Shown here: piece after piece, positions 45,558 to 55,588 of the stretch | Position numbering within the stretch: position 1 is the stretch's first letter | Layout of the letters: each line of letters opens with the position of its first letter | Source: a virus | Reading direction: 5' to 3' (one strand) | Virus record (IMG/VR): IMGVR_UViG_3300050821_006485 | Span: 1 to 64,000 of that record | Length of the DNA stretch: 64,000 nt | Notes under the pieces: model-generated | Told to the model about the DNA's origin: nothing | The model's input: the letters and a program-made list of their open reading frames with translations, nothing else | Database searches by the model: none | Made by a program: the position numbers and the translations under genes

Positions 45558-48500
45558 ATGGCATTACTTCGCTACGATGGTTTTGTAAAGAGCGCTTTGG
45601 GACAAGCCATAGCTGGCGCACAGATTTATGCATGTACTCAGCCTGCCAATACCGCTTTTATACCGCCTTCTCCCTTACTATCAATTTTTTCAGACATTAA
45701 TGGGAACTCGTTAATTACCCAACCTCTTCGGGCCGATGGTTTTGGTCATTTTGATTTTTATATCCCCAGCACCACATTCACCCTTGTTATTGTTAACGGG
45801 GGGAAAGTACAACAGGTATACGCAGACCAGGCCCCAATGGGCAGCTTCGGGAGTGGCGGAGGAAGCATTGATTTAGGGGACCTTGCTAGTACCGACCCGG
45901 CATCTGCCTTGAGCCCTTATGTCGCAAACGACGCAAACCCAAACATTGCTTTGAATCAGATTGTAATGATTAATAGGGGCTCCATCCCGGTAGATACTAA
46001 GCGTAAAGTCCTTAATGTTTATTTGGAGGTTAATGGGCAGCAATCCGGGGCAAATTACGATGGATTTCAATCTAACGTAGGGGTTACGATAGATGCAAAC
46101 ACATCCCCCTCCGCAGGGGCAGCCGAAGCCGGAGAATTTTCTACCTCCGTGTTTGGACCGGGTCCCTTTAGTCAGATAAATGCTCTAAAAACAAGAACCA
46201 GCATACTAAACGGGGCTAACTTAACTAATGTAATAGGTTATTCACAGTACCTTCCGCAATTTGATTCTGGAACTACAACTTCTAATTATTTCGGAATTTT
46301 CCAAGATAACCCATCTGGTGGTGGAAACGTTACGAATTGGGTGGGAGCCTCTTTGCAGGCCCCGATTAGCGGGGTTAATGTTACCAATGGCTACGGAATT
46401 CTATGCAGCGGTGGAACGGCAGCCCTTGTAGCAAACGATGCTACGCCTTCGCATGGTTTCATAGGGCACGGTTCCACCCCTGGGGGCTCGCCTGGCACTC
46501 TCCACGATGGCTGGTATGGCATTACGGGGTCTCCCGAGGGCGTGCTTACTGCTAACATAGGCTCCATAGCTTCTCGCCAAGACGGTGGGCCTGGTACAGC
46601 CCTATACGTAAAGGAAACCGGCTCTGGTAACGTTGGGTGGACGGCGGTGACCTCTACGTCTAACGCAACCAATTTGCAAGGCACCCCAATAAGTACCGTA
46701 GGACCTACTTCTCTTCAAGTTTTGCAGTTCGTAGGGGGGAAGTGGACCCCGGAAACTGTGGCCGGAATCTCCACGTATAACGTGGCTCACTCAACGGACT
46801 ATATTTGGTCTATTGTAGCAGGAGTGGGCTTTGGCGCATTAACTGCGGGAACTCCAGCTACGGTAACCTTTGCTACCGCGCCACAAGGCATTGATTGCAG
46901 CGGCAGGGCGTGTACGCCGTACTGGATTTATATATCTGGAGTTGGCACAGCCGAAGCCGTAAAGGTTACCGGAGGTACTTGTACTTCTGGTGCACTTAAT
47001 TGCACTGTACAATTTACCCCGTTTTTTAGTCACAGCACCGGCTACACCCTTGGCACTGCTACAGCAGGAATTCAGGAAGCTCTAAACATTGCTTGTGGTG
47101 TTGATCCTAATCCAATTTTGAATGGATATTGCAAAGTTATTGTTCCTCCATCGGCTATAGGGTTTTCTTATCCCGTGCACGCAACTATTACGATGTGCAC
47201 TACGGAGTCTTCTTTAGAGGGGTATGGAGCAACCCTGGCTTGCGATTCTAGGGGGCCGTGCTTGCAAATTGGGGACTTGGTTCTTTCTACCCATGCCAAT
47301 TCTAACACTGTACAGGGCCTTACATTTAGACCGACGCCATTGCTTTCTACTTCCGACTACGTGGGAAACCTAATTACCAGCACTTCTCGTGCTAGTGGGG
47401 TTTCCACGATAAACACCAATGCGTCCCATAATTTTAGAGTGGGCGATCCGGTTACAATTCTTTTTACGGATGACACCCGCTATTGGGGGGATGTTCCGCA
47501 GATCGCATCGGTACCGTCTTCTACATCCTTTACTTACAATTCTACCGGCAGAGGGGATGCTACACTGCAAACAACTCCCGGACTCGTGGCGCTTACATAT
47601 GTCTGCGTTTTAGATAACGCCAATGGTACCGCCCTACGTGACTTAAAAGTAGATTATGAGGCCAGCGCGGGGGCTTTTAATGGCATATTCGATTTGTGGG
47701 ACGATGAGGATTGCACTATTGATAATTTTACAAACAATGGGATCGCATTAAACAGAAATATTAACTGGTCTCCTTCGTTTATTGCTTCTTACGGAGCAAA
47801 CAATTTACCCAGTGCTACACAGCAGTTAGCCGCTGTTCTTAGCTTATCTAACACAAGTATAACCGCACAATCGGCTAACGCTATTACCTTTTTTAATTGC
47901 AACGGGTTGTATATAGATAACACCGTTTTGCAAGCCACCGGACCTTGGCAGGTAAATTGTTCTAATCAAACGGGCAATTTTCAAGGCGCGTCTATTAGAA
48001 ACCTTTATTCAGAGTCTGGAGCCGGTCTTAATCCGGTTTCTCCGGCTAGAAGTCCTTGGCCCGGCTTGGGAACCGCCGGGCTAATCGCGGGGCCTTCTAC
48101 CGGCGCGGCATCCTTTAATATCCGTGGGAATGGTAATGTAGCGGGGGCTTATCCTATAGTTGGAACCGGTTCTACTAATTATATTTATTACGTAGTAGCC
48201 CATGACACCACCGCAGGAACCTCTACTCCACCGCTGCCAGTTATGTATGCCAAATCTAATGGTGGAGCTGTTACCGTATCTTGGCCTAGAATCGCCAACG
48301 GTACCGACGCATTTACTTATGATGTATTAAGGGTAGCTTCAGCAAGTGGAACCATAGCAGACCCATTAAGCATTTCGCCCTATACAGGGGGATGCCCAGG
48401 CGGATCAACTTCTGCTATGGGCAGTGTTGTAGTTGGACAAGCGCAGCAGTCTGGGTTTATACAAACATTTTCTGATGACACGACAGTTGCTACTACAAGT

Positions 48501-49229
48501 TATCCAACAGTTCCTACTGGGAATTATTTAGGGAACATTACTTTTTGGCCGGGGCAATCTATCACTACAAACGCTATTGTACACAGCGATTTTCCTTTGT
48601 TTGTAATGCAAACTGGTATGCTCGGGAACCCAACGAATGATTGTATGTACGCAGCAAATGGAGGGGCACAATCTCCTTCTACCACTACAGCGGTATCAAC
48701 ATTTTGGGACGCCGGTAACGGTCTTGTTAATCACCAAGCATTGGTTCTTAATGACGGGCCTAATAATGGTTCTTGGGGTAGTAATAAAAGAGGCCGACTA
48801 AACTTCGGCACCTCTGGAGGAAGTAGTTTAAATCCGGGACACATTATAACGCTGGTAGATAGCAATCCACTAAAAACCAGAGCGTACTCTTTAAACCGCC
48901 CCCCTAATTCGAGTAACGACACGTTTATCGGCTTAGATAGTGGTAATGTTGGCTTGGCATCCGCTCAGCTCACCCTCGGCGCACCCATAGCTATCTCCCA
49001 GTATATTTCTAATATCGGTGACGGAGCTTCTTGGTTGGAACGTTTGACTGCCACTAAGAAGCAGTTTGCGGTTCCTGTGCAGTTGGCATCGTATACCTTT
49101 GCGACCCTTCCTAGTTTGCCGGATGGGTCTTCCGCCTATTGCTCTAACTGTACAAGAGGCGGCGCTTGCGGCAGCGGCGGTACCGGAGCTTTAGCGGTGC
49201 ATATTAACGGAGGATGGGCGTGTTTATAA
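45558..49229 (+). CDS. large tail fibre/tailspike protein (1223 aa)
   Basis: The N-terminal module MALLRYDGFVKSALGQAIAG ... YACTQPAN ... DGFGHFDFYIP is shared with the fibre at 49555 and likely attaches the protein to the virion. The long middle and C-terminal parts are Ser/Thr/Asn/Gly-rich beta sequence (beta-solenoid type, with a pectate-lyase-like portion around residues 500-780). Likely receptor binding and possibly polysaccharide degradation. It ends with a Cys-containing AYCSNCTRGGACGSGG tail. Confidence 0.8.
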   Translation: MALLRYDGFVKSALGQAIAGAQIYACTQPANTAFIPPSPLLSIFSDINGNSLITQPLRADGFGHFDFYIPSTTFTLVIVNGGKVQQVYADQAPMGSFGSGGGSIDLGDLASTDPASALSPYVANDANPNIALNQIVMINRGSIPVDTKRKVLNVYLEVNGQQSGANYDGFQSNVGVTIDANTSPSAGAAEAGEFSTSVFGPGPFSQINALKTRTSILNGANLTNVIGYSQYLPQFDSGTTTSNYFGIFQDNPSGGGNVTNWVGASLQAPISGVNVTNGYGILCSGGTAALVANDATPSHGFIGHGSTPGGSPGTLHDGWYGITGSPEGVLTANIGSIASRQDGGPGTALYVKETGSGNVGWTAVTSTSNATNLQGTPISTVGPTSLQVLQFVGGKWTPETVAGISTYNVAHSTDYIWSIVAGVGFGALTAGTPATVTFATAPQGIDCSGRACTPYWIYISGVGTAEAVKVTGGTCTSGALNCTVQFTPFFSHSTGYTLGTATAGIQEALNIACGVDPNPILNGYCKVIVPPSAIGFSYPVHATITMCTTESSLEGYGATLACDSRGPCLQIGDLVLSTHANSNTVQGLTFRPTPLLSTSDYVGNLITSTSRASGVSTINTNASHNFRVGDPVTILFTDDTRYWGDVPQIASVPSSTSFTYNSTGRGDATLQTTPGLVALTYVCVLDNANGTALRDLKVDYEASAGAFNGIFDLWDDEDCTIDNFTNNGIALNRNINWSPSFIASYGANNLPSATQQLAAVLSLSNTSITAQSANAITFFNCNGLYIDNTVLQATGPWQVNCSNQTGNFQGASIRNLYSESGAGLNPVSPARSPWPGLGTAGLIAGPSTGAASFNIRGNGNVAGAYPIVGTGSTNYIYYVVAHDTTAGTSTPPLPVMYAKSNGGAVTVSWPRIANGTDAFTYDVLRVASASGTIADPLSISPYTGGCPGGSTSAMGSVVVGQAQQSGFIQTFSDDTTVATTSYPTVPTGNYLGNITFWPGQSITTNAIVHSDFPLFVMQTGMLGNPTNDCMYAANGGAQSPSTTTAVSTFWDAGNGLVNHQALVLNDGPNNGSWGSNKRGRLNFGTSGGSSLNPGHIITLVDSNPLKTRAYSLNRPPNSSNDTFIGLDSGNVGLASAQLTLGAPIAISQYISNIGDGASWLERLTATKKQFAVPVQLASYTFATLPSLPDGSSAYCSNCTRGGACGSGGTGALAVHINGGWACL

Positions 49230-49555
49230 AACCAAAAATGCCCAAAGCTGTGAGGATTTACACGCAGCTTGGTTGTAATCCGTGCGCAGAAACCGAGAAA
49301 TATTTCGCAGAACACGGGGTATCTACAGAAATAATAATCGTAGATGATTTGCTTAAGCAAGCTATCCCAAAAGAGTTGGGCATGAAGGAAATTCTAACGC
49401 CAATTACCGTATGCTATACAGGAGAAAATCCTCAGCTTGTAGTTGGGTATAACCCACAAGTCTTTGATGTGTTCATTAATAACTCTAAGAATTTCAAGGA
49501 ACCAAGATATTTAGGACCGCCGGTTATTGAAGGCGCAACGTTGCAGGAGGCATAA
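49220..49555 (+). CDS. glutaredoxin-like protein (111 aa)
   Basis: RIYTQLGCNPCAETEKYFAEHGVSTE is the CxxC active site and following helix of glutaredoxin/thioredoxin-fold proteins, but the loop lacks the usual Tyr/Phe and the TVP motif is only TPITV. The GTG at 49220 has GGAGG 6 nt upstream; ATG at 49214 or 49238 are alternatives. The previous gene overlaps. Its place between two fibre genes is odd. Confidence 0.7.
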   Translation: MFIKPKMPKAVRIYTQLGCNPCAETEKYFAEHGVSTEIIIVDDLLKQAIPKELGMKEILTPITVCYTGENPQLVVGYNPQVFDVFINNSKNFKEPRYLGPPVIEGATLQEA

Positions 49556-50886
49556 TGCCAACTTATTTTCGTTATGATTCCTGGGTCAAGTCGGTTCTTG
49601 GTCAGGCCGTAGCTGGGGCACAGATTTGGGTCTGTACACAACCTGCGAATGTAACGCCGCCAGTTACTCCGCCCAGAACTACTCCGGTACCGTGGGCAGG
49701 CCCTAATCCGCAAGCGCCGATTTTCTCAGACCCTAACGGAGTTTCATTAGTTACTCAGCCTCTCCTGAGTGACGGTTTTGGGCATTATAATTTCTATGCA
49801 GCGCCCGGCATTTACACGGTAGTTGTCTACAACCAGGGTAAACTACAAAATTTCTACCCGGATCAATCCCTTGGTAATATCAGTACGAATACCATTACGG
49901 GCACTTCTATTTTATTCGAAACGAACGGCGTAGCGGATGCCCAGCAATTACTAAGAAATCTTGTGAGTACGCCAAGCGTGTCCGTGGCAACCGATGGGTC
50001 CGGGAACACCACATTTGGCGTAACGGGGACTGCGTTAACGTTGAAAACCAATGGCGTAGTTAACGGAAACCAGTTTCTTTTGAATTTGCAGGATGGGGCT
50101 GGCGTTCATATTACGCAGGACGGGGCTGGGAATGTAGCAATTATTAATACTGCTATTCCAATTTTTAAAACTAATGGCGTTACAAACGGGAACCAATCAC
50201 TATTAAATTTAGTAAACGGGACCGGAATTAATATTACTCAAGATGGGTCTGGGAATACTACTATTAACAGTACTATTACCCCTTTGCTGCTAAAAACCAA
50301 TGGTACTACAAACGGGAGCCAATCTCTCCTAAATCTTTTAGACGGCACCGGTATCCATATTACACAAGATGGGTCTGGGAATACTACAGTTAATTCTACC
50401 TTAGCTTTAAAGACTAATGGGGTTACGAACGGCAGTCAGACTCTTTTAAATTTGGTAGACGGAACCGGAACGCATATTACCCAAGACGGAGTTGGTAACG
50501 TTACTATTAATAACACCTCTACACTAAGAACTGGTGCAATTATTTACACAATAGACGGCGGTGGATCGGTAATTACTACCGGAGCAAAAGGGCAGTTAGA
50601 TATACCTTTAAATTGCACTGTTACAGGTTGGGTATTAACCGCAGATCAGTCCGGTTCTGCCGTGGTAGATGTTTTGCGTAGTTCTTACGCGGGATTTCCT
50701 AGTACTAGTAGCATAGCTGGTTCTGATAAACCCACGCTTTCTTCAGTACAGAAGAATGAGAATTTATCAATAGGAGCATGGGGTTCTACCGCACTGTTGG
50801 CGGGAGACCAGTTGCAATTTAATGTAAACAGCGCCACCACGGTTCAAAGACTAAATCTAGCTCTTATTGTCACAATGACTGGATAA
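49555..50886 (+). CDS. tail fibre with glycine/asparagine repeats (443 aa)
   Basis: Starts MPTYFRYDSWVKSVLGQAVA, the same virion-attachment module as the 45558 protein, with a DGFGHYNFYA end. Five repeats of about 38 residues follow, of the form LKTNGVxNGxQxLLNL then DGTGxxITQDGxGNxT, a beta-helical shaft. A C-terminal TIDGGGSVITTGAKGQLDIP domain probably forms the tip. Repeat number suits easy length change. Overlaps the glutaredoxin stop. Confidence 0.8.
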   Translation: MPTYFRYDSWVKSVLGQAVAGAQIWVCTQPANVTPPVTPPRTTPVPWAGPNPQAPIFSDPNGVSLVTQPLLSDGFGHYNFYAAPGIYTVVVYNQGKLQNFYPDQSLGNISTNTITGTSILFETNGVADAQQLLRNLVSTPSVSVATDGSGNTTFGVTGTALTLKTNGVVNGNQFLLNLQDGAGVHITQDGAGNVAIINTAIPIFKTNGVTNGNQSLLNLVNGTGINITQDGSGNTTINSTITPLLLKTNGTTNGSQSLLNLLDGTGIHITQDGSGNTTVNSTLALKTNGVTNGSQTLLNLVDGTGTHITQDGVGNVTINNTSTLRTGAIIYTIDGGGSVITTGAKGQLDIPLNCTVTGWVLTADQSGSAVVDVLRSSYAGFPSTSSIAGSDKPTLSSVQKNENLSIGAWGSTALLAGDQLQFNVNSATTVQRLNLALIVTMTG

Positions 50887-50890
50887 ATAC

Positions 50891-51652
50891 ATGTCTTATG
50901 CATTAGTGCACAGCGGAAGTTATGGGTTAGGTACTTTTTTTACTACTACAACTAATACTACGACCGGCCATTATTCAGTTACTACACAAGCCGGTAATTT
51001 GTTGATACTTGTTATTGCATTTATTAACCAAGACCCAAATGCGTCAGTCCCATCTATAGGCACACCGTCTACCCCTGGATTTACATGGGTATTGGCCGGA
51101 ACAATTACGAGTGATAATTATTTTGATGGTACATTTAATAATCAGCAGTCAATAGCCGTATATTATATAGATAATGCACCTTCGATGGCGGCCAGCGTAA
51201 TAACTTCTGTTGTAGGAACACTGAGTGTAGCTCCCAATAATCATAATGACACATTGAGCTTTGAATTAAGTGAATGGAGCGGTGAAGTTATTGGAAGTGT
51301 AATAGATGTAACCGCAACTGCTAAAGGAATAAGTACTGTTCCATCGGCAGGAAGTATTAACACCAATTTTACAGATTTATTACTTGTTAGTGCTACAGAT
51401 ATAGGAGGAAATACAGAAGGATCGGGGTTTACAGCGCTGAATAATCATAACCCTCCGCCGCATATTACAGCTATAGCAGGGGCAATTAATCAGTATATTT
51501 TGAATGCAGTTCCGGGGACGTATAATACATCGTTTGTTGCTTCGGCTGGAGTTCCACTATATTGCTGGGGGTGTGTTGCCATTGGATTTAAAGCTACCGG
51601 TGGAGGAGGCGGTGGATTTCCTTACTCACACGGCACTCTCATAGGTTTTTAA
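50891..51652 (+). CDS. fibre-associated structural protein (253 aa)
   Basis: Thr/Asn/Ser-rich beta protein (AGNLLILVIAFINQDPN; SIAVYYIDNAPSMAASV; TLSFELSEWSG) ending in a Gly6 run and FPYSHGTLIGF. Similar jelly-roll-like proteins lie in fibre clusters of other phages. The start directly follows the fibre and the stop abuts the first glycosyltransferase. Confidence 0.65.
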   Translation: MSYALVHSGSYGLGTFFTTTTNTTTGHYSVTTQAGNLLILVIAFINQDPNASVPSIGTPSTPGFTWVLAGTITSDNYFDGTFNNQQSIAVYYIDNAPSMAASVITSVVGTLSVAPNNHNDTLSFELSEWSGEVIGSVIDVTATAKGISTVPSAGSINTNFTDLLLVSATDIGGNTEGSGFTALNNHNPPPHITAIAGAINQYILNAVPGTYNTSFVASAGVPLYCWGCVAIGFKATGGGGGGFPYSHGTLIGF

Positions 51653-52327
51653 ATGCGCGTCCTTATAGCCGTTCTTAGTTGCTGGGCAATGCGCCACTAT
51701 GAAGATAGCATACGCAATACGTGGGCTAAGGAAGTTCCAGAGGGTGTTGATTATCGGTTTTTTCTAGGCGAGCCCCAAGCAAGTGCGGCACCTGATGAAG
51801 TGTTCCTGCCCGTACAAGATACGTTTGACGGGGTGACCCATAAAGTCGTAGCAATGCTTCAGTGGGCGCTAGATCAAGAGTATTCTCATGTTTTTAAGGC
51901 AGACCTAGACACCCTGATTCGGCCAGCTTCTTTACTACAGAGTGGATTTGAGCAGTATGATTGGGTTGGTGGACAGAACGGATTTTTTCTCAGTGGCGGC
52001 GGGGGCTATTGGTTGAGCAGGAAGGCTATGCAATGCGTGGTAGCTACCCCAATAGAAGGGGGACAGGCTGAGGATGTAAACGTAGCGCGGGTGCTCCTAG
52101 CAAACGGTATAGAACTCCAAGCGGATGCCAGGTATCTATTTTACCCCGGCTCTGTTATGAACGACCAAACGCTTACGATGCATTTATCGAGCGTTAGAGG
52201 TTGGAATGTTAAAGCAACGCCTCAGATGATGTTGGATACGTGGGAAGATCAGAAAAATAGAGTATACAAGAGATATACGTCAGAGCTAGAAGTTAAGTTT
52301 ACTAGGGCACTCAGGAGATTCAGGTGA
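51653..52327 (+). CDS. GT31-like glycosyltransferase 1 (224 aa)
   Basis: IRNTWAKEVPEGVDYRFFLG, FKADLDTLIRP (DxD metal site) and GYWLSRKAM ... EDVNVARVLL follow beta-1,3-glycosyltransferase family 31 (IRxTW, DDDV, EDV). It would use a nucleotide sugar and a divalent ion. Same family as the gene at 54324. Coupled with the preceding and following genes. Confidence 0.75.
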   Translation: MRVLIAVLSCWAMRHYEDSIRNTWAKEVPEGVDYRFFLGEPQASAAPDEVFLPVQDTFDGVTHKVVAMLQWALDQEYSHVFKADLDTLIRPASLLQSGFEQYDWVGGQNGFFLSGGGGYWLSRKAMQCVVATPIEGGQAEDVNVARVLLANGIELQADARYLFYPGSVMNDQTLTMHLSSVRGWNVKATPQMMLDTWEDQKNRVYKRYTSELEVKFTRALRRFR

Positions 52328-53199
52328 GTTTAACAATTTTTGGCGGTAGCGGGTTTGTAGGTAGTGAGTACAAACGGCAGTTTTACCATCACGCTGTGGG
52401 GAACATATACGCATTCAACAAGCGAGACGACTACAGCGTTTTTAGTAAGGACATTCTTTATCTACTTTCTACCGTTCATAATTATCATATTTTTGACGCC
52501 CCCCTTTTAGATGTAGAAACAAATCTAATTATTTTGGTAAAAGTTTTAGAAAGTTGGAGAAAATACCAAGAGGAATCTGGACAAAAGGGTGTGTTCAACT
52601 TCGCGTCTAGTTGGAGCGTTTACGGAGACCAAAAAGAATTGCCAGTCGCAGAGAACGCTATATGTAACCCAAAAGGGTGGTATATTATTACCAAAAGATG
52701 TGCTGAGCAACTTCTTATTGAATATTGCACTACTTTTCATTTGAATTACAAGATTTTACGTTTTGCGAACGTTATAGGATCGCACGACAAGAAGGCTTCG
52801 GAAAAGAAAAACGTTCTTCAGCATTTAGTTAACAAATTGGCCAAAAACGAAGATGTTGAAATATTTGGAGATGGCTCTTTTCTCCGCGATTTTATCCACG
52901 TTAGTGATTGCGTTGCCGCCGTACAGTTAGTAATGGACAAGGGAAAGTCTAACGAAATCTACAACGTTGGGAATGGTCGGACCTGGTATTACAAAGATAT
53001 TCTGCTCTATGCCAAACAAAATCTTGGTTCTACCGGGCGGATACTGCATGTAGAGCCAAGCGAATTCCAGGCGAATGTGCCGGTGCAAAATTTTTATATG
53101 GACAACACTAAGATTCGTAGACTAGGATACTACCCCCGATACACGGGAGAACAACTGTTTAATACGCTTCTGCCCACCGGAAAAGTGGAGTATGAATAA
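52324..53199 (+). CDS. NAD-dependent sugar epimerase/dehydratase (291 aa)
   Basis: Extended SDR fold: TIFGGSGFVGSEYKRQF (nucleotide binding), NFASSWSVYG, WYIITKRCAEQLL (YxxxK catalytic pair), RFANVIG, then GDGSFLRDFIHVSDCV. Likely converts a nucleotide sugar for the neighbouring glycosyltransferases. Overlaps both neighbours by 4-8 bp. Confidence 0.85.
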   Translation: MSLTIFGGSGFVGSEYKRQFYHHAVGNIYAFNKRDDYSVFSKDILYLLSTVHNYHIFDAPLLDVETNLIILVKVLESWRKYQEESGQKGVFNFASSWSVYGDQKELPVAENAICNPKGWYIITKRCAEQLLIEYCTTFHLNYKILRFANVIGSHDKKASEKKNVLQHLVNKLAKNEDVEIFGDGSFLRDFIHVSDCVAAVQLVMDKGKSNEIYNVGNGRTWYYKDILLYAKQNLGSTGRILHVEPSEFQANVPVQNFYMDNTKIRRLGYYPRYTGEQLFNTLLPTGKVEYE

Positions 53200-54319
53200 A
53201 ACTCAGGATGTTATTCTTGGCGTTCTCTCAGGTCCCAATTATGGTTTTAAGTACCCCGGTGTCGAGTCATACATTGTCAGTATAAATCGCTCGGGATTTG
53301 CCGGGCGTAAAGTAATGATCGTCTGGAATATTCATCCAGAAACGCGTAGGGCGTTGGTTGTACACGGGTTTGAAGTTGTAGATTTATCGCCGTGGCCCCC
53401 TGACCGCTTCTTCCACGCTAGAATGCGCGTGGCGTGGGAGTACATGCGGGATCATTATAAAGAATTCAGATATTGTTTTTGGCTCGACATTAAGGACCTT
53501 TTGCTGCAATCCGATCCGAGTTTATGGATGGAACAAAACATTGGAAAAGCGCAACTCGTAGGTTCAACCGAGTGTACCGCGCTTGCCGAATGCGAAACAA
53601 ACAACCTTTGGATTCGTACAATTTTTGGGGACAAAGTTTTCAACCAAATTGGTCACGAAGAAACAATAAATGGCGGGACTTGGGCAGGTTATGCTGAGCC
53701 CATGATGGAAGTATTCCATAGGGTTCATAATTTGATTAAAGACTATGGCGGCCCTTATCCGCCGTGTCAAGCAGGCATAAACGTAGCTCTGCATACAGAT
53801 TTTAAAAGTATGCTATACATTCCTAGATGGGAGAAGGGCTTTGCTGCGTGCATGCATCCGTTTTGGAGTCCTTGGCGTGTGCCAATGGCCCCTTATTTAC
53901 GAGATAAGCCGCCCGTTCTTGATTTGAGAACGTGTGTACTCTATCCGGGAATAGTTAGCGGCCCTAACAACAAAGCAATCCCATTTAACGGCAATTGGGG
54001 GCAGAATAAGGATTTCAGCATTTGCTCGGCATCCGCCGGGCCTATGCACTGCGTAGAATGCGTGGAAAACTCCCAGAATCGGCCATTTTCTATTTTGCAC
54101 GGGTATGATCGTGATTGGAATCTTAAAGAAATGTTTGAGTTCAAGTACCGTTTCGACCAAGGCGATTGGAACTTGCAAAAGTTCAAGGAATATAAGGAGC
54201 TGATGGTGCCGTCGTACCAAAGGGAATTCAAGAGGGGTCTCAGGAGACCCGAGGCTGTTATGGCAGGTGCTAGGTTGGGAACCCAAGCGAGTGCCAGGCA
54301 GTTGCATAGGAGACCTTAA
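53192..54319 (+). CDS. putative glycosyltransferase (375 aa)
   Basis: FAGRKVMIVWNIHPETRRAL, then FWLDIKDLLLQSDPSLWM (aspartate-rich, DxxD-like) and NGGTWAGYAEPMMEVFHR resemble hypothetical glycosyltransferases of polysaccharide loci. The final 18 residues (AGARLGTQASARQLHRRP) are encoded by tandem 11-bp repeats and differ in composition from the rest. Function is inferred from context. Confidence 0.6.
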   Translation: MNKTQDVILGVLSGPNYGFKYPGVESYIVSINRSGFAGRKVMIVWNIHPETRRALVVHGFEVVDLSPWPPDRFFHARMRVAWEYMRDHYKEFRYCFWLDIKDLLLQSDPSLWMEQNIGKAQLVGSTECTALAECETNNLWIRTIFGDKVFNQIGHEETINGGTWAGYAEPMMEVFHRVHNLIKDYGGPYPPCQAGINVALHTDFKSMLYIPRWEKGFAACMHPFWSPWRVPMAPYLRDKPPVLDLRTCVLYPGIVSGPNNKAIPFNGNWGQNKDFSICSASAGPMHCVECVENSQNRPFSILHGYDRDWNLKEMFEFKYRFDQGDWNLQKFKEYKELMVPSYQREFKRGLRRPEAVMAGARLGTQASARQLHRRP

Positions 54320-54323
54320 ACCT

Positions 54324-55052
54324 ATGAAAGTACTTATAGGGGTGATTACCTGCCATAAGCACTCGGCGTTTCAGCAAGCCATAAGAAACACTTGGCTACC
54401 ACATACCCCTAAAGAGGTAGACGTAAGGTTTTTCTCGGGGAGGGGAGCTAAGCGAGAACCAAGGGAAGACGAAGTTTTTTTAGAAAATGCGGGTGACGAA
54501 TACCTTGATCTGCCAGAAAAGGTCAAGGCAATGTTCACTTGGGCGTATGAACATGGCTATGATTTTGCCATGAAACTAGATAACGACGTGGTTTTAAAAC
54601 CACAGGAATGGTACAACGGTTTTTATCGGGACGACTTCTCGGGCTATGGTGATGTCAACGTAAAAAATGGGGAAATCAAAACTCCATGGGGATTCGCCTA
54701 CGTCCTCAGCAGGAAAGCAATGGAGTTGATAGTGAACGCTCCGCTTCCGGGACAGCCCGGTTCTATGTGGAGTACGTCGCATTCTAACGATGAAGCGTTT
54801 GTAAGCTCAGTTTTGCACTGGAACGGTATTTATTTGCACAACGACTCTAGATACGTGCTATTCAGGGGGAAACCGACTGAGCGAGACCTAAGCAAGGTGC
54901 ATAGACCATTGCGTAGGCCTAGGCCGATGGAAAAAGAGTGCCAGGCGGGTGCATTTGCTACCTGTATTTATTTGAACTGGAACGGATTTCATATGACTCC
55001 AGACGAAGAGATTCTCAGAGAGTTTCATAGAGTATTTTCTGAGGGTAAGTAG
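54324..55052 (+). CDS. GT31-like glycosyltransferase 2 (242 aa)
   Basis: ATG at 54324 follows AGGAGACCTTAAACCT. IRNTWLPHTPKEVDVRFFSG, MKLDNDVVLKPQEW (DxD) and AYVLSRKAMELIVN, then NDEAFVSSVL align in order with the gene at 51653; the two are paralogues. Probably adds successive sugars to the same acceptor (fibre protein or host glycan). Confidence 0.75.
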   Translation: MKVLIGVITCHKHSAFQQAIRNTWLPHTPKEVDVRFFSGRGAKREPREDEVFLENAGDEYLDLPEKVKAMFTWAYEHGYDFAMKLDNDVVLKPQEWYNGFYRDDFSGYGDVNVKNGEIKTPWGFAYVLSRKAMELIVNAPLPGQPGSMWSTSHSNDEAFVSSVLHWNGIYLHNDSRYVLFRGKPTERDLSKVHRPLRRPRPMEKECQAGAFATCIYLNWNGFHMTPDEEILREFHRVFSEGK

Positions 55053-55057
55053 AACAA

Positions 55058-55102
55058 AAATTAACTAATTGTATCCGACTAGCTCGGGGAGGAAATTAAA
55101 TT
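55058..55102 (+). promoter_or_regulatory. duplicated leader sequence (copy 1 of 2)
   Basis: A 20-bp sequence (AAATTAACTAATTGTATCCG, 55058-55077) precedes this gene and occurs again at 55538-55557 before the next one. The rest of the leaders differs. It marks a duplicated 5' region or a shared regulatory site. Confidence 0.5.
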
Positions 55103-55525
55103 ATGCCACAAGTACAATTCGAGTTACCAGAGCAGCCTATCGGCTCGGCAACAAGTGCAACATCACAAGTCAGTTTGCTGGAATTAACGTTTCCAGACAT
55201 TACGCAAAAAAGTATACGAGCATGGGGCATCATTACATTTAGTCCGGGCTCTTATGTAAAGGGCGGACTGTTTGTAAACCTCATGCAATTCGCGGATGAC
55301 CGAGCAATCGACTTCAACGGATTTTTGCGTTGCAAAGTTTGGAACGAAGACCCGGTTCCGCCGGGTGGAATTAATTATACGTACCACTATGCACCAACTT
55401 CGGACGTTGTTCAAATTTTTAATAACGGAGTGGAGTTAGCTACTGGGACGCAAATTCCTGCGGCTATTCTGAATGACGATACCTTGTTTTTAGCCACCTG
55501 GGACCGTACTAACGTTCGTGGATAA
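55103..55525 (+). CDS. virion domain protein, single domain (140 aa)
   Basis: Consists only of the domain SLLELTFPDITQKSIRAWGI ... DFNGFLRCKVWNEDP ... QIFNNGVELATG ... TWDRTNVRG, which is also the C-terminal domain of the next gene. Probably a beta-sandwich head for receptor binding or virion decoration. GGGAGGAAATTAAATT precedes ATG. Confidence 0.65.
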   Translation: MPQVQFELPEQPIGSATSATSQVSLLELTFPDITQKSIRAWGIITFSPGSYVKGGLFVNLMQFADDRAIDFNGFLRCKVWNEDPVPPGGINYTYHYAPTSDVVQIFNNGVELATGTQIPAAILNDDTLFLATWDRTNVRG

Positions 55526-55588
55526 GATTTTAGAAGTAAATTAACTAATTGTATCCGCCAAAAAGCGCGGGGAAATGGAAAAAAAATT

